Part shown: one piece after another, positions 13,221-24,188 of the stretch
How the letters are laid out: each line of letters begins with the position of its first letter
Numbering within the stretch: the stretch's first letter is position 1
Assembly: GCA_027625915.1 (NCBI GenBank)
Contig: JANTQA010000032.1
Span: 15,640,001 to 15,704,000 of the forward strand
Direction: 5' to 3'
Length of the DNA stretch: 64,000 nucleotides
From: Anaeramoeba flamelloides
Lineage: Eukaryota > Metamonada > Anaeramoebidae
The notes under the pieces: generated by a model
Told to the model about the DNA's origin: nothing
Databases searched by the model: none
The model's input: only the letters and a program-made list of their open reading frames with translations
Position numbers and translations under genes: made by a program

Positions 13221-13255
13221 TTTTCATTTTCATTTTCATTTTCATTTTCATTTTC
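13221..13255. repeat. Microsatellite (TTTTCA)n
   Basis: About six tandem TTTTCA hexamers, seen directly. Confidence 0.9.
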
Positions 13256-13516
13256 CTTTTTCAAATAGAGTTTTCCAAGTCCTAGATTGAAATTTATCCT
13301 ATCTATATTATATAGTTTTGTGTATTTTTATGTTACCTTAATTGGGTGAACTAAACATCCTAAAAGTCAATAATATTCCTGAATTTTAAAAAAAAGAGAA
13401 ACGATAAATGTGTTCAATGAATGTGTTATAACTGTTATTTTCAGAATAAATGGGAAAGAATTTTTACTCAATCTTCTATTTTTCTTTGATAAATAGAGAA
13501 GGTTTTTTAAGTAATA

Positions 13517-14025
13517 AACTATCTTTCAAAATCATTGGCCCATTAAAAATCAAATTTTAAAGAAACATATTTTTAATAATTAAAGTTATCTATTATAATA
13601 TAAAAATTTCGATTTTAATATTCAATACTATACTCAAGAGATATTTATTTTTTGTCTAAAAATAAAAGAAAAAAAAAAAAGGTTAAAAAAAAAATTTGGC
13701 CATTTATTTTGAAAGAAGCATTACATAAAAAATAGAAAATTTTTAAAATTAAAAAAACCCGATTTTTCGATTCTCCTTCCATTTGATTAACTAAATCTAA
13801 TCTCTTTTTCAGATTTGAAACCAATTTTTTCATTAATTCATCTGTTACTTCTTTCCAATTTTTCATTTTCATTTTCCATTTTAATAAAAACACTGTTGAA
13901 AAAATAAAAAAGAGAAAAAATGATTTATTTGCAAACTTTTCATTGTGAGAAGAAAAACTTCAAAACGATACAATAGCAATTCAAAATTCAAATGTAAGAT
14001 GGGCCATTTATTATGAAATTTAGTT
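13517..14025. mobile_element. TA-flanked MITE, family E, copy 1 (509 bp)
   Basis: The ends read AACTATCTTTCAAAATCATT (left) and the complement of AACTAAATTTCATAATAAAT (right), each continuing into GGCCCAT. TA flanks both sides (13515-13516, 14026-14027). The same terminal signature is found at 25983-26539, 36976-37175 and 38531-39104. The left ~190 bases also resemble the short copy at 36976-37175. Confidence 0.8.
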
Positions 14026-14695
14026 TAGATTGTAATTTTTGATCTCTAATTCATTTGGTTGGTATTTTTTTATTGGATATCTTGATAGAAATTTTGATAT
14101 TCTCTCGAGTGAACCAGGAATCTTAAATGAAAGGAAATTTTCAGGATTGAAAAAATGAATATCAGCCAAACTTTTATCCCATTTAAATTTCAAATGCCAG
14201 TAAAGGATCTTTTAAATTAAAAAAAATGAGGTTATTTTGTCTTTACTTTCATTCTGACTAAAACAAGAATAATTTTCGAGAAAGTGTATTTGTTTTTGAT
14301 TTTTTGAGAATGGAACTGAAAAAATGGAAAATCTTTATTTATGATCAAGCAAAGAAGAAAATATTTGAAGATCAGTCTATTTTCAGACAAAGTTGAAATC
14401 AAAAAAGTGTTCTAGAGATTATTCTGTTCAGAAAATGGGTTTTTTTTTTTTGGTTTGGATCTTTGATGAGAAAAAGATTGGTAAAGAAATTAAAAAATCG
14501 AAATGAGAATTAAAATTTGTTGTTCTATTATTGTTCGTTTGTTTCATTGTTTGTGAATAATATTATTTTTCTTTTGTAAGAATGAAAAAATAAAAAGAAA
14601 AAAATTTATAAAATCAAAAAAAATGAAAAAGCAAGAAAGCAAAAACATCAAAATTTTTGTTTTGTTTTGTTTTGTTTACCAAGAAAGCAACCAAC

Positions 14696-15624
14696 TTATT
14701 TTTTTTCTTCTGATTCTTGTTGTTGGTTATATCTTTGTTGACCTCTTCCTCCAAAATTACGAGGTCTATATCCTCCTTCGGATCTTTGTTGATAACCTCT
14801 ACCTCTTCCTCTTCCTCTTCCTCTTCCTCTTCCTCTTCCTCTTCCACCACCCTTTTGTTGAGAGTCAATATAAAAAATAAAAATAAAAAAAAAAGTAAAA
14901 AAAGTTTGTTCAAAAAAAAAAAAAAAAAAAAAAAAAAATTCCCAAAAAACAAAAAAGAATTCAGTAAAAAAGATTTACAAATCTTGGTCTAAATGAATCA
15001 GAAGGTCCCATTTTTTTATCACCAAAGAATCCTCTTCCTCTACCTCTACCTCTACCTCTACCTCTACCTCTAAATCCTCTTCCTCGTCCTCTTCCTCTTC
15101 CTCTTCTTCGTTGATCTCTGAGTGGTGCTCTTCTTTTTCTTGGTTTGTATGTATCAGGAACAACTTCTTTTGGGAAATGAAGATACTCTCTTAAGTATTC
15201 AATACCTTCATTATTTAAACGCCTTTGTTAAAAAGCAAAAAATTAACAAGAAGATTTTTTTTTTTTGTTGTGTTTTGTGTTTGTTTATTGAAAAAACAAA
15301 CAAAAGAAAGGAAAATTAACAAATTAAAAAATTAATATCGAAATTGAAATTAAAAGAAAAGAGAAATTTGAAGAAGAGTAAACTTAAAACAAAAAAAAAA
15401 AAAAAAAAAAAAAAAACAAAAGCAACAAACCAGTAATAATATTGCCAATTGAATTGTTCTTCAATTAAACCACGAGATCTAAGGGATTTCATGATTTTGT
15501 AGATTGCTCTTCCTTCGAGTCCAGTTTCCTTATGTTTTTTTTTTGGATCTTTTTTACATACAAAGACACCTGCTTTGAAGAATAGTGTGTATACTTTTTT
15601 TAAATCCTTTTTTGCGATAATCAT
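14696..15624 (-). CDS. rps10: 40S ribosomal protein eS10
   Basis: Component of the small ribosomal subunit head. Three exons on the minus strand: 15624-15431, 15222-14979 and 14851-14696, giving 197 aa. The N-terminal winged-helix (S10_plectin) domain starts MIIAKKDLKKVYTLFFKAGV, matches eS10 of animals and yeast, and includes SLRSRGLIEEQFNWQYYYW joined by splicing to RLNNEGIEYLREYLHFP. The first splice rebuilds the Trp codon exactly where homologues need it. Intron 1 is 208 nt (donor GTTTGT, acceptor AAAG) and intron 2 is 127 nt (donor GTAAAT, acceptor AAAG). The C-terminus is longer than the ~165 aa of human eS10, with two Gly/Arg blocks, one on either side of intron 2, ending in QQRYNQQQESEEKK. 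RG repeats in this protein are known methylation targets in animals. Certain family assignment. Confidence 0.97.
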
Positions 15625-15794
15625 AATTTTGAAAAGAAAATATTAAGCGAATAAAAACAAAAAAAATAAAAACTGTTTTTGTTTTAAGGTTGGGTGATCA
15701 AACAGAAAATATGATTAAATTCATTTGAGTGTTTGTTGGATTACTTAGGAATGCAAAAACATCTGTTTTTCAAATACATTTATAATTGTTTTAA

Positions 15795-16466
15795 GGTTTA
15801 CTCTCTAATGAAATTTGAAAAAAAGATAATCTTGTGTAAGGTGTAGAGACTTGTAATTTGGTTCTTTGCTGATCGGTTTTGTAAATTTTTAAGGGTTTTA
15901 AGAGGATCAAAAAAGCAACTTTCGACAATTTTTTTTTTTTTTTCACAAAATCCAAATTGAAGAGTGTAAGATTAATAGATTGGTGGATATTTATGGATAA
16001 ATTTTATTTGTTTGATTGAAGAAAAAAAATTTGATTTACTTTTTAGTCAATTAACCTAATGAAAAAAAACCAATTTTTTTAATCGTGAAATCTATGATTT
16101 TTGGCTTGATTTTCTGAAAGGAAATTTAAGTCTAAGGGCAACTAGAGTGTAATTTACACTTCTTCAATAATAATAAAAAAAAAAAAAACAATTTTTTTAA
16201 AAGATCCAAATAAAACCAAACCTAATTAGAAAATTTCAATCAAAAACCCACAAATCACATTTTTCTATAACTTAACTTCAGATATATTAGACCTTTCACT
16301 TTAAATTCAGATTTCTGAAAATAAAAAATAAAGTGTCAAAAATTGGCATTTTGATCAACTCTTATAACCCTTAAAAAAGTACAAAACCGATCAGCAAAGA
16401 ACCAAATAACAAGTTGCCACATATGGTACAAAATTATCTTTTTTCAAATTTCAGGTATTGTAAACC
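15795..16466. mobile_element. TTAA-flanked fold-back element, family A, copy 1
   Basis: Long inverted repeats of over 200 bases make almost the whole element palindromic. The ends are GGTTTAC...GTAAACC and are flanked by TTAA (15791-15794 and 16467-16470). Diagnostic internal blocks include GGTTCTTTGCTGATCGGTTT on the left and its complement on the right. TTAA target duplication is typical of the piggyBac superfamily. There is no transposase frame, so it is non-autonomous. Confidence 0.85.
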
Positions 16467-16976
16467 TTAAGATCTTTGAATTTTTATTCTTAAAAATAAC
16501 ATCAGTGAAAATAAAACTTGTTGACAACCAATAAAACTTCACAAGCATTTCAAAAATATAATAAAAAAATTTAAACAAGTACTAATTTATTCACTTTAAA
16601 ACAACTTCACATATAATAAAAACTATTGTCTTATAAAATATATTTGATCAAAAATACCTTTTCCAAGATATTTTTTCAACCAAGTTGACATTTAAATTAT
16701 TACATGCTCTATTATATTTTTCCCACATTAAATTGTAAAAAAATCGAATATTGTTTTCCTCAAATTTAAAATTTCATTTTATTATATTTTTAAAGAATGA
16801 TAAATCCAAAGAACGTCTTTCAAATAAGGAATAAATTGTTTTGATTATTAGCAAATAATTAGTTCTTTTAAATTGAAAAAAAATTATTTTTTTTGATTTT
16901 TCTTTTGTTTTTTTTAATTTTTGAAATAAATCGAAAATTTTTATAAATTTTCAGTTTATTTCTAAAACTAAAAAAA

Positions 16977-17340
16977 CCGCCGTTATCTTTTCCAAAATTT
17001 AAAAGAATTGAGTAAAATCAAAGATTTTTCTCTATTCTTTTGAATTCTGGAAAAGCTAGGCACTTGGCGGGCATTTTATTAGTTTTTCCAGAATTTAAAA
17101 ATATTGAGTGATATCAAAGATATTTTACTCAATTATTTTCTATACTGGATAATCTAGGACACTTTCATTGCTTTTTTTTTTTTTTTTATTTTTTGATTAA
17201 AAGGAAAAATTAAAGAAATTTTTGTTTATTTCAAAAAGTAAACAAATATGTCCTTTGTTTTTTCAGAATTTTAAAGAATTGAGTAATATATTTATTTTTT
17301 GTTTATTATTTTGAAGGATGTAGAAAATAGATAACTATGC
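16977..17340. repeat. Cluster of three related hairpins
   Basis: Three consecutive stretches (about 16977-17071, 17080-17160 and 17250-17340) share the core CCAGAATTTAAAARAATTGAG followed by its own inverted copy. The first is closed by CCGCC...GGCGG. Each could fold into a stem of roughly 35-40 bases. The third is the most decayed. Confidence 0.6.
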
Positions 17341-18538
17341 AGCCACCCAGTTATGTTTTTCATAATTTAATAGATAAGTGTAAAATGGATATAAATTACC
17401 TCGATTTTTTTGATTTCCAGAAAATATTTTGCAGATAATATTCATTATTAGCATTTATCTCATATATTTCATTTTTATTAGAGGGGTAGATGGATTTCAA
17501 GATTATTAGTTATTATCTATCAAAGTCAATATTAAAGTCGAATTTTAGTAAAATTTATTTTCACATCAATTTAAAAATTTTTACCCCAAACTAGATTTTG
17601 TTTTCTGGAATCGAGACTTAAAAAAAAAACATAGTACTAATACCAACAGTAAAATCAATAGCTTAAAAACTTTTCAAGTTCTAGAATGTTGATTATATTA
17701 AGAATAATTTTTTTTTTTTATGAAAGGTTAATTAAACTATTATTTTTCTATAACTTGAATAATACAATTTTATTTTTTCATACTTAATATTAAAACAAAA
17801 CTACTTTTTTTTTTTTTTTTTTTTTTTCAGGTTTGGGCATTTGAACATAGGAATTATTAGCAGCAGACTAGATTCAAAATTTAAATTGGGTTTTGAGGTA
17901 AGATTTTGAATTAATGTTATTCGGTTAGATAATATTCTATTTTTTTTTTTCAAAATTTTGTTATAATTCAAAATTACGAATTATAATGATTTTTTTACAT
18001 AATTTCAATAAAAGATAAATTTTCACATTTTTTTTTTAAAAAAATTCATATTTAATGTTTCAATATCTTCATAATTTTTTTTAAAATTTAATTATGAGTG
18101 TACTGATTCTTGTTAATACCTCGTTTTCATTCAATTGGGTTCCTTCTTCCATTTCTATAGTAATTCAATATTTTTAGCCTTAGTTATTTTTTCGTAAAGA
18201 TTGAAGTGAAAAATATGGTTTGGTCCATTAATATAGAAAAAAAAATAGCTTCTAAATAACCAGAACTAAAAATGAAATAATCTAATTATAATCATATATA
18301 AATTAAAAATATAGGTTTACTTCAAAAATCTTATAATATATATATTGAAAAGTAAAAATAAAATTTCAGTGATAATTATTCATTTTCAATAAATCGGGAT
18401 TTTTGTTAATTACGTCTTTAAATAGTAATATTCAAACTGGTCTTAACTATACAATTTTAAGAATGAATTTAAATACTTTTTTTTTGAAATAACTACTTAT
18501 TAAAATTTTTTTGTAATTTTAAATTTTATACCGCTTAA

Positions 18539-19096
18539 GGTTTACAATTCCTGAAATCTGAAAAAAGATTATCTTGTGTTGGGTTTAGTAACTTGCTAAT
18601 TTGGTTCTTAGCTGATCGATCTTGTCCTTGGTATGGATTTTAATAGTGGTTCAAAATGACAATTTTGACAATTTATTTTTTTTTTTTCAGAAATCCAAAT
18701 TGAAGAGTTAAGATTAATAAATCTGATAGGTGTTTAAGAATAAATTTTTGACTTTTGTTGATTGAAGAAAATTTTCATTACATTTATGTCAATTAATTAA
18801 ATAAAAAAATTATAAAAAAATTTTTTAAAAGCTCCAAATAAAACCAAACTTAATTAGAAATTAAAATTAAAAACCTACAAATCGCATTTTTTTATAACTT
18901 AAGTTCCTGCCAATTAATCTTAAACTCTTCAATTCGGATTTCGGAAAAAAAAAAAATAAATTGTCAAAAAAGTCATTTTGAACCACTATTAAAATCCATA
19001 CCAAGGACAAGATCGATCAGCTAAGAACCAAATCGACAACTCACTACTAATCCTAAACGAGATTAACTTTTTTTCAAATTTCATTGCTAGGAAACA
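18539..19096. mobile_element. TTAA-flanked fold-back element, family A, copy 2
   Basis: Same family as 15795-16466: terminal GGTTTACAATTCCTGAAATC on the left, an inverted counterpart on the right, and long internal inverted repeats containing GGTTCTTAGCTGATCGATCT. TTAA lies at 18535-18538 and 19097-19100. It ends 84 bases before the start codon of the sorting nexin gene, so it probably forms part of its promoter or 5' leader. Confidence 0.85.
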
Positions 19097-19180
19097 TTAA
19101 TTATCGATTTCATGAAAAAAAAAAATGTGAAACATTTTTTAAGGTTTTTTGCTGGACTTTATTTTTTTAATTTTTTAAAA

Positions 19181-22100
19181 ATGAATACAAAAGCAATCGC
19201 TCTTTACGACAACCACGAAACAGACGAAAACGAATTAGCGTTTGAAGAAGACGATGTGATAATTATTACTAATATGGAAAACAAAGATGGCTGGTGGACT
19301 GGCTTTTTAGAAAATGATCAAACTTGTACTGAAGGATTATTTCCAAACAAGTAACAATATCCTTTAGGGACTTTCTTTGAGATTTTACTCTTTCTCTTTT
19401 GATCCTCCCAATAAATTCTTTATTTCTTTATTTTCTCTTTCTTTTTTTTTTTTTTTAATCTCAATTCATTTTATTGAAAATTAGTTTTGTAAAATTGATT
19501 ACCAAAACAAAAAACAAGGTGAATTATGAGTCTACAGATTCCTCAAATAGTGAAGAAATTAACGAAATCAAAAAATCAAAAATTAGCTTGGAAGAAACAA
19601 GCGGATGTAATATTAAAAAACCTTTTTTTTTTCTTTTTTTTTTATTTTTTCCTCTGGTAGTTGGTTGTTTCAATAATTTTGTCGTTTTTATAAAATTCAT
19701 TCTATTAATGTTACAATGAACAAAGCTGAACTAGAAGAAGAGTCTTTAGGATTTGAAGATAATGAATCAATTACTCTAGACAACAGAGGAAAAAGAAATT
19801 TTTTAAAAAAGGATTTTTCATGGTCGAAAAAAGCATCTAATGAGAATCCCAAAATCGTTGAAATAACAGAAGAAGGAAAATTCCACAAAACTTATCAATA
19901 CAGAATTAAGAGCGCTGTAAGATTAATCTTTTTTTTTGATTTTATTCTTTGTTTCTTCTTGGACAACTTCAACACAAAAACATCCCTTTATCCAAATCAA
20001 AAAACAAAAAAATTCAAAAAATATCAAACCCAGACCCTAATAAAAAGATCTTTTGTTAAGAACAACATTTTTTGTGTTTTTGAAAAGTTTCTTTTGGGGA
20101 AAGTAATTGACAAGAATCGTGTTTCTCTCACAAAAAAAATAATTTTTTTTTTTTGGAATTGAAACAAAGGAAATTTATGACTCTTAAGGACTACGTTTGC
20201 AATTTACCTATTTGCCTCAACACAATTTGTTCCAGTATCATTTAAAATGGAAAGGAATGATCTTTAAAATATTCTCTAATTTGGATCAAAAAATCATTTT
20301 ATGTCATTATTTTTTATGAGAAACGAAAAAGAAATTTTGAGATACGTGAACCCGAACAACCTGTTAAGGAACGTGAAAATGAAAAAAAAAAATAATCACG
20401 ATTTTTTGACATTTAAAAACACTTTTCAATAAACAACTTTAAAGCTAAATGTTCGTAATGTAATGTTTTTTGATCGTCGAGTTACTTTGAATTGTTACAT
20501 TGTCTCCACAAACCATATAACAGTTCCAGCCCAACTGTGAAAAATTATAATACATAGAAATTGGTTGTCTATTATAAAATTGTGTTTTTTTTGAAATAGA
20601 AAATTCAATTTCTATGATCATAAGATAAAAATTTCAACTTCTCTTACTTCATTCAGAGTTATTTTTTTTTTGTAAAAAACAAGATAAAAATTAAATTTTC
20701 TCAAGAAAAAAAATCACAGAAATCAAGAAAAGAAAAAAAATCACAGAAACCTTGGAAAGTTGAAAGTATTTTTCGATTATTTGTTTTTAAATTGTAAAAA
20801 CCTCAGATTTTAACAATTTTGGAAATTGAAGATCCACATTTATGAAAATATTTTAATGAATTTGATTGTAAATTTCCAAAACCAAAAAATGGATAACTTA
20901 TTTTTAAAATCTTGTATTATAAATTTTATAGTTTATAATGGGCTTTAATAACCCTTTTACGGTTTGTTGTACAATTTAAAATTTCAGAATAGAAAATCAA
21001 TTTCAGGTTCTTATGAATTTTCATGGTAGGGCTGGAACGACTTATTAATTATTATAAAGAGGTTGTGTGATTTTGTCTTTATTATTTTTTTGGTTCTTTT
21101 TATTTTTCCTTGAATTAAATCTCCCAGCCATGACTAAGAGGATAGTCTCCTCGAATTGTTTGTGGAATAACATAATTCATGCCAAATTTACTTCACATTT
21201 TTTCCAGTGCTTTTTTGATAAAATTTTTTTTGTTTGGATCATGTCTATCAAAACCCAATTCGTTGTATCAAGAGAAATTGTGCCGAGGTTTGTGTGGTAA
21301 AGGTTTTGAAGAATTTTTGAGGAAGGGATCTTTTGATAATTAAATCTGCAAAAATTAGTCAGTTTTTTTTATTTAGAAAAAAAAATATTGTTTCATTTGA
21401 GAAAAAATGATCTTTCAATTTTTGGAAATGGGAATTATAATGAATTTCATACAATAATACCAAACCAATTACCATGCCGTTATTCAAAAATCTCTTTGTT
21501 TTAAAATAACAAAGAACCTGTCAACAATGATCATTAAAATTTGCCACTTTTCTCCATTTTGACCTTTTAGGTGAAAATAGCAAACCTTCTCAACCTAACT
21601 CACATATCAAAAATAAATAAAAGAAACCCCTCAACATCGTCTCAAGGTTTGTCACTTCAACCTAAAAAGAAATTTTCTCCAAAAGCTGTTTTTTCGCAAC
21701 CTTCTTTTTCGTTTTGAGATACGAGGTAGATTATAAATTTCAGTCAACAATGACTTTTTTTTCGACTTAGATCTCACTGAATAAATATTTGTGAGATTTA
21801 CCAACCCTCAGAATCTTCTTTTATCACACGAGGCATCAAATTCCAATTGCAAACGTAGTTCTTAAATTCAAATAAAAAAAGTTCAAATTTTGTTTGAAAA
21901 GATCAATCAGGAAAAACCATATTAGATGAAAATGTTATTTTCTAATTGATTTTCTCTCTCAAAGTTCAAAAAAGAATAACCGTATTAGACGTAATTTTCA
22001 TTTCTACTTGATTTTATGAAGGTTTGGACGAATTTTCAACTTCTAATTAGCGAAATATTTTGGGGCTTTGAAATAAAAATTTTTATTTATAAATGTGAAA

Positions 22101-24157
22101 AAGACAGTTTTACCAATTTAAATTGATCTAATTCACTTAAGAAGTCAAACAGTCTCTTCACCTACTCATTCTTTGTAACCTAAAATTGACAATATAAGCT
22201 ATTTCCAAAAAAAAAAACATGTGCAAATTTCTTTTTAAAATATCTTTCTTAAACCCAATTCCAACATAATTATTTAAATCTCCAAAATTGTAATTTATTT
22301 TTTTTTTTTATTTTGAAGGGAGGAAATTAATTTCCTCTTACAGCCCTAATTTCTAAATACCAAAATTGTAATTTATTATTATTTATGAATTCTTAGCAAT
22401 AATTCAAATTTTGTTTTACAGCTATTTTAAAAAAGTGAGGACTTTTTTCAAGTTTTGATAATTAAAACTGTTTTCAAGAACCGTTATTTTAAACAATGAG
22501 AGAAAATGTCTTTTCAAAGAGAATTAATTTTCAATTTCTTATTCCATTATTTTTTGATAATTTTTAATAACTTGTAGAACATATTATCGTGTGATGGCGT
22601 TTTCGTAATCTTTGCTATTTTCTTTTTTGAAAATAATAACTTGTTATTCTAAGGTATTTCCAAAAAAGTGGGGCATTTTTTTTACATTTCATAAAAAATA
22701 ATCTTTTTTAGTGATGGTAATCTTTAATCAATAATACCAAATTAAGTTTAATATTTATACCGATTGAATCAACCACTTATATATTTAATTCAAAGCATGT
22801 TAGTTGAAATATTCCCAAAAAATGAGAAAAAAAATAGATCTTTTTTTGGTTAAAGCAATGTACGACCAATTTCAATAAAAAACCGGAAATATGGAATGGG
22901 AACAAATGATTTTTTAAACACGAAAACGCAGTTATATGTTTTTAATTATATTGTAAATTTTGTTGAGATTATACAAGTTATGAAAATATTTTTTTCGATA
23001 AAAAAGAAAATAATAAACACCAATTTTTCACCATAAAAAAATATCAGATAAAATCGAGATCATAAATTTTAATATATTTTATTTCTGCAAAACAATACTA
23101 AGAAACAAATTGAATTATTATCAAGAATCTATAAATGGTGGTTAATGATTTTGGATATTTAAATCCTATTTTGAAGAATGGGTTACATAAATATATTTTA
23201 AAATAAATTTGCCCCACTTTATTGGAAATAGCTTAGTTTTAGATCATAAAAATTTACTTTTTTGGAATAAATATTAATTAAAGTTAAAGATAAACCTATA
23301 TTTATAAATTTCTTTGGATTTTCACTTAAATTTCATTCCTCAACACTTTTTTTTTTTTGTTTTTTTTATTTAAAAATGAAGATATTTTCATTAAAAATTT
23401 TTAGACATGATTAAAAAATTAAATTTTTTTGACTTGATAACAAAAACTTTAGAAAATTGATAATAATATAAAATTAAAGAACTTAAAAGATCAAGATCAA
23501 GACTAAGAGAGGATGCCTGTAAAAGAAAAAAAAAAAAAAAAAAGAAAAATGAAAAAAAATCACATTATTCTCAATAAATTTCTCAAAAAATGTTCTTCAA
23601 TTCTCAAATTGTGAATTTAGTAATTCACAATTTATAAATAATTAAAAGCCACTAAAAAAATAAAAAAATATTTGTTTGATTCCAAACAACTCCCAAATTG
23701 TGATTCTCATTATTTTATTTTTTCTTTTCAATTTTCCTCAACCTCGAATTTTCAAACATAAAAAAACAAAATTGAAATAGAAATGTTTTTTAAAAAATAT
23801 CTTTGAATTTCAATATTAATTTAGAGACTTTTATTTTGAAATATTTATAATTAATAAAAATCTAAATCATAGAAAACGAAAAAAAATCTAAAAATTATCA
23901 TAATTCAGTGTTTTTTGATTCAATTAATGTTTATTTTTTAAAAATAAAATTATCAAATTTCCTAGAATATAAACAGTGTTTATACAATTTTATTTTTTTA
24001 TCATTGTTTTATTTTTTAAATATTTTAAGAGAATATGAATACTCGGTTTTCAAAAAAAACCCCCCCCGTTATTAATTTCAATATTAATCCGAATGTTATG
24101 TTTATTATTCGTATTCTTATTCGTATTCGTATTCTTATTCTTATTCCTATTCTTCTT

Positions 24158-24188
<31 letters not shown>

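Larger units (their letters stand above)
9564..14695. other. Gene-free region between coiled-coil gene and eS10
   Basis: About 5.1 kb without a supportable gene. It holds three inverted-repeat elements (10004-10583, 11085-11335, 13517-14025), a short ATTTTC microsatellite (13221-13255), many A and T runs and a G-run (12817-12822). An 83-codon frame at 11450-11701 lacks an ATG and any recognisable domain. Confidence 0.65.
15625..19180. other. Gene-free region between eS10 and the sorting nexin gene
   Basis: These two genes are transcribed divergently, so both promoters must lie in these 3.5 kb. I see no gene. It holds two copies of a TTAA-flanked fold-back element (15795-16466 and 18539-19096) and a cluster of three related hairpins (16977-17340). 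No clear promoter motif could be separated from the general A+T richness. Confidence 0.65.

Noticed and set aside
13645-13893. 82-codon minus-strand frame, Lys-rich
   Set aside because: Lies entirely within a family E transposable element and is not shared by the other copies.
14717-15163. Ser-rich and Glu-rich frames opposite eS10
   Set aside because: Antisense and frame-shadow readings of the Gly-Arg codon repeats.
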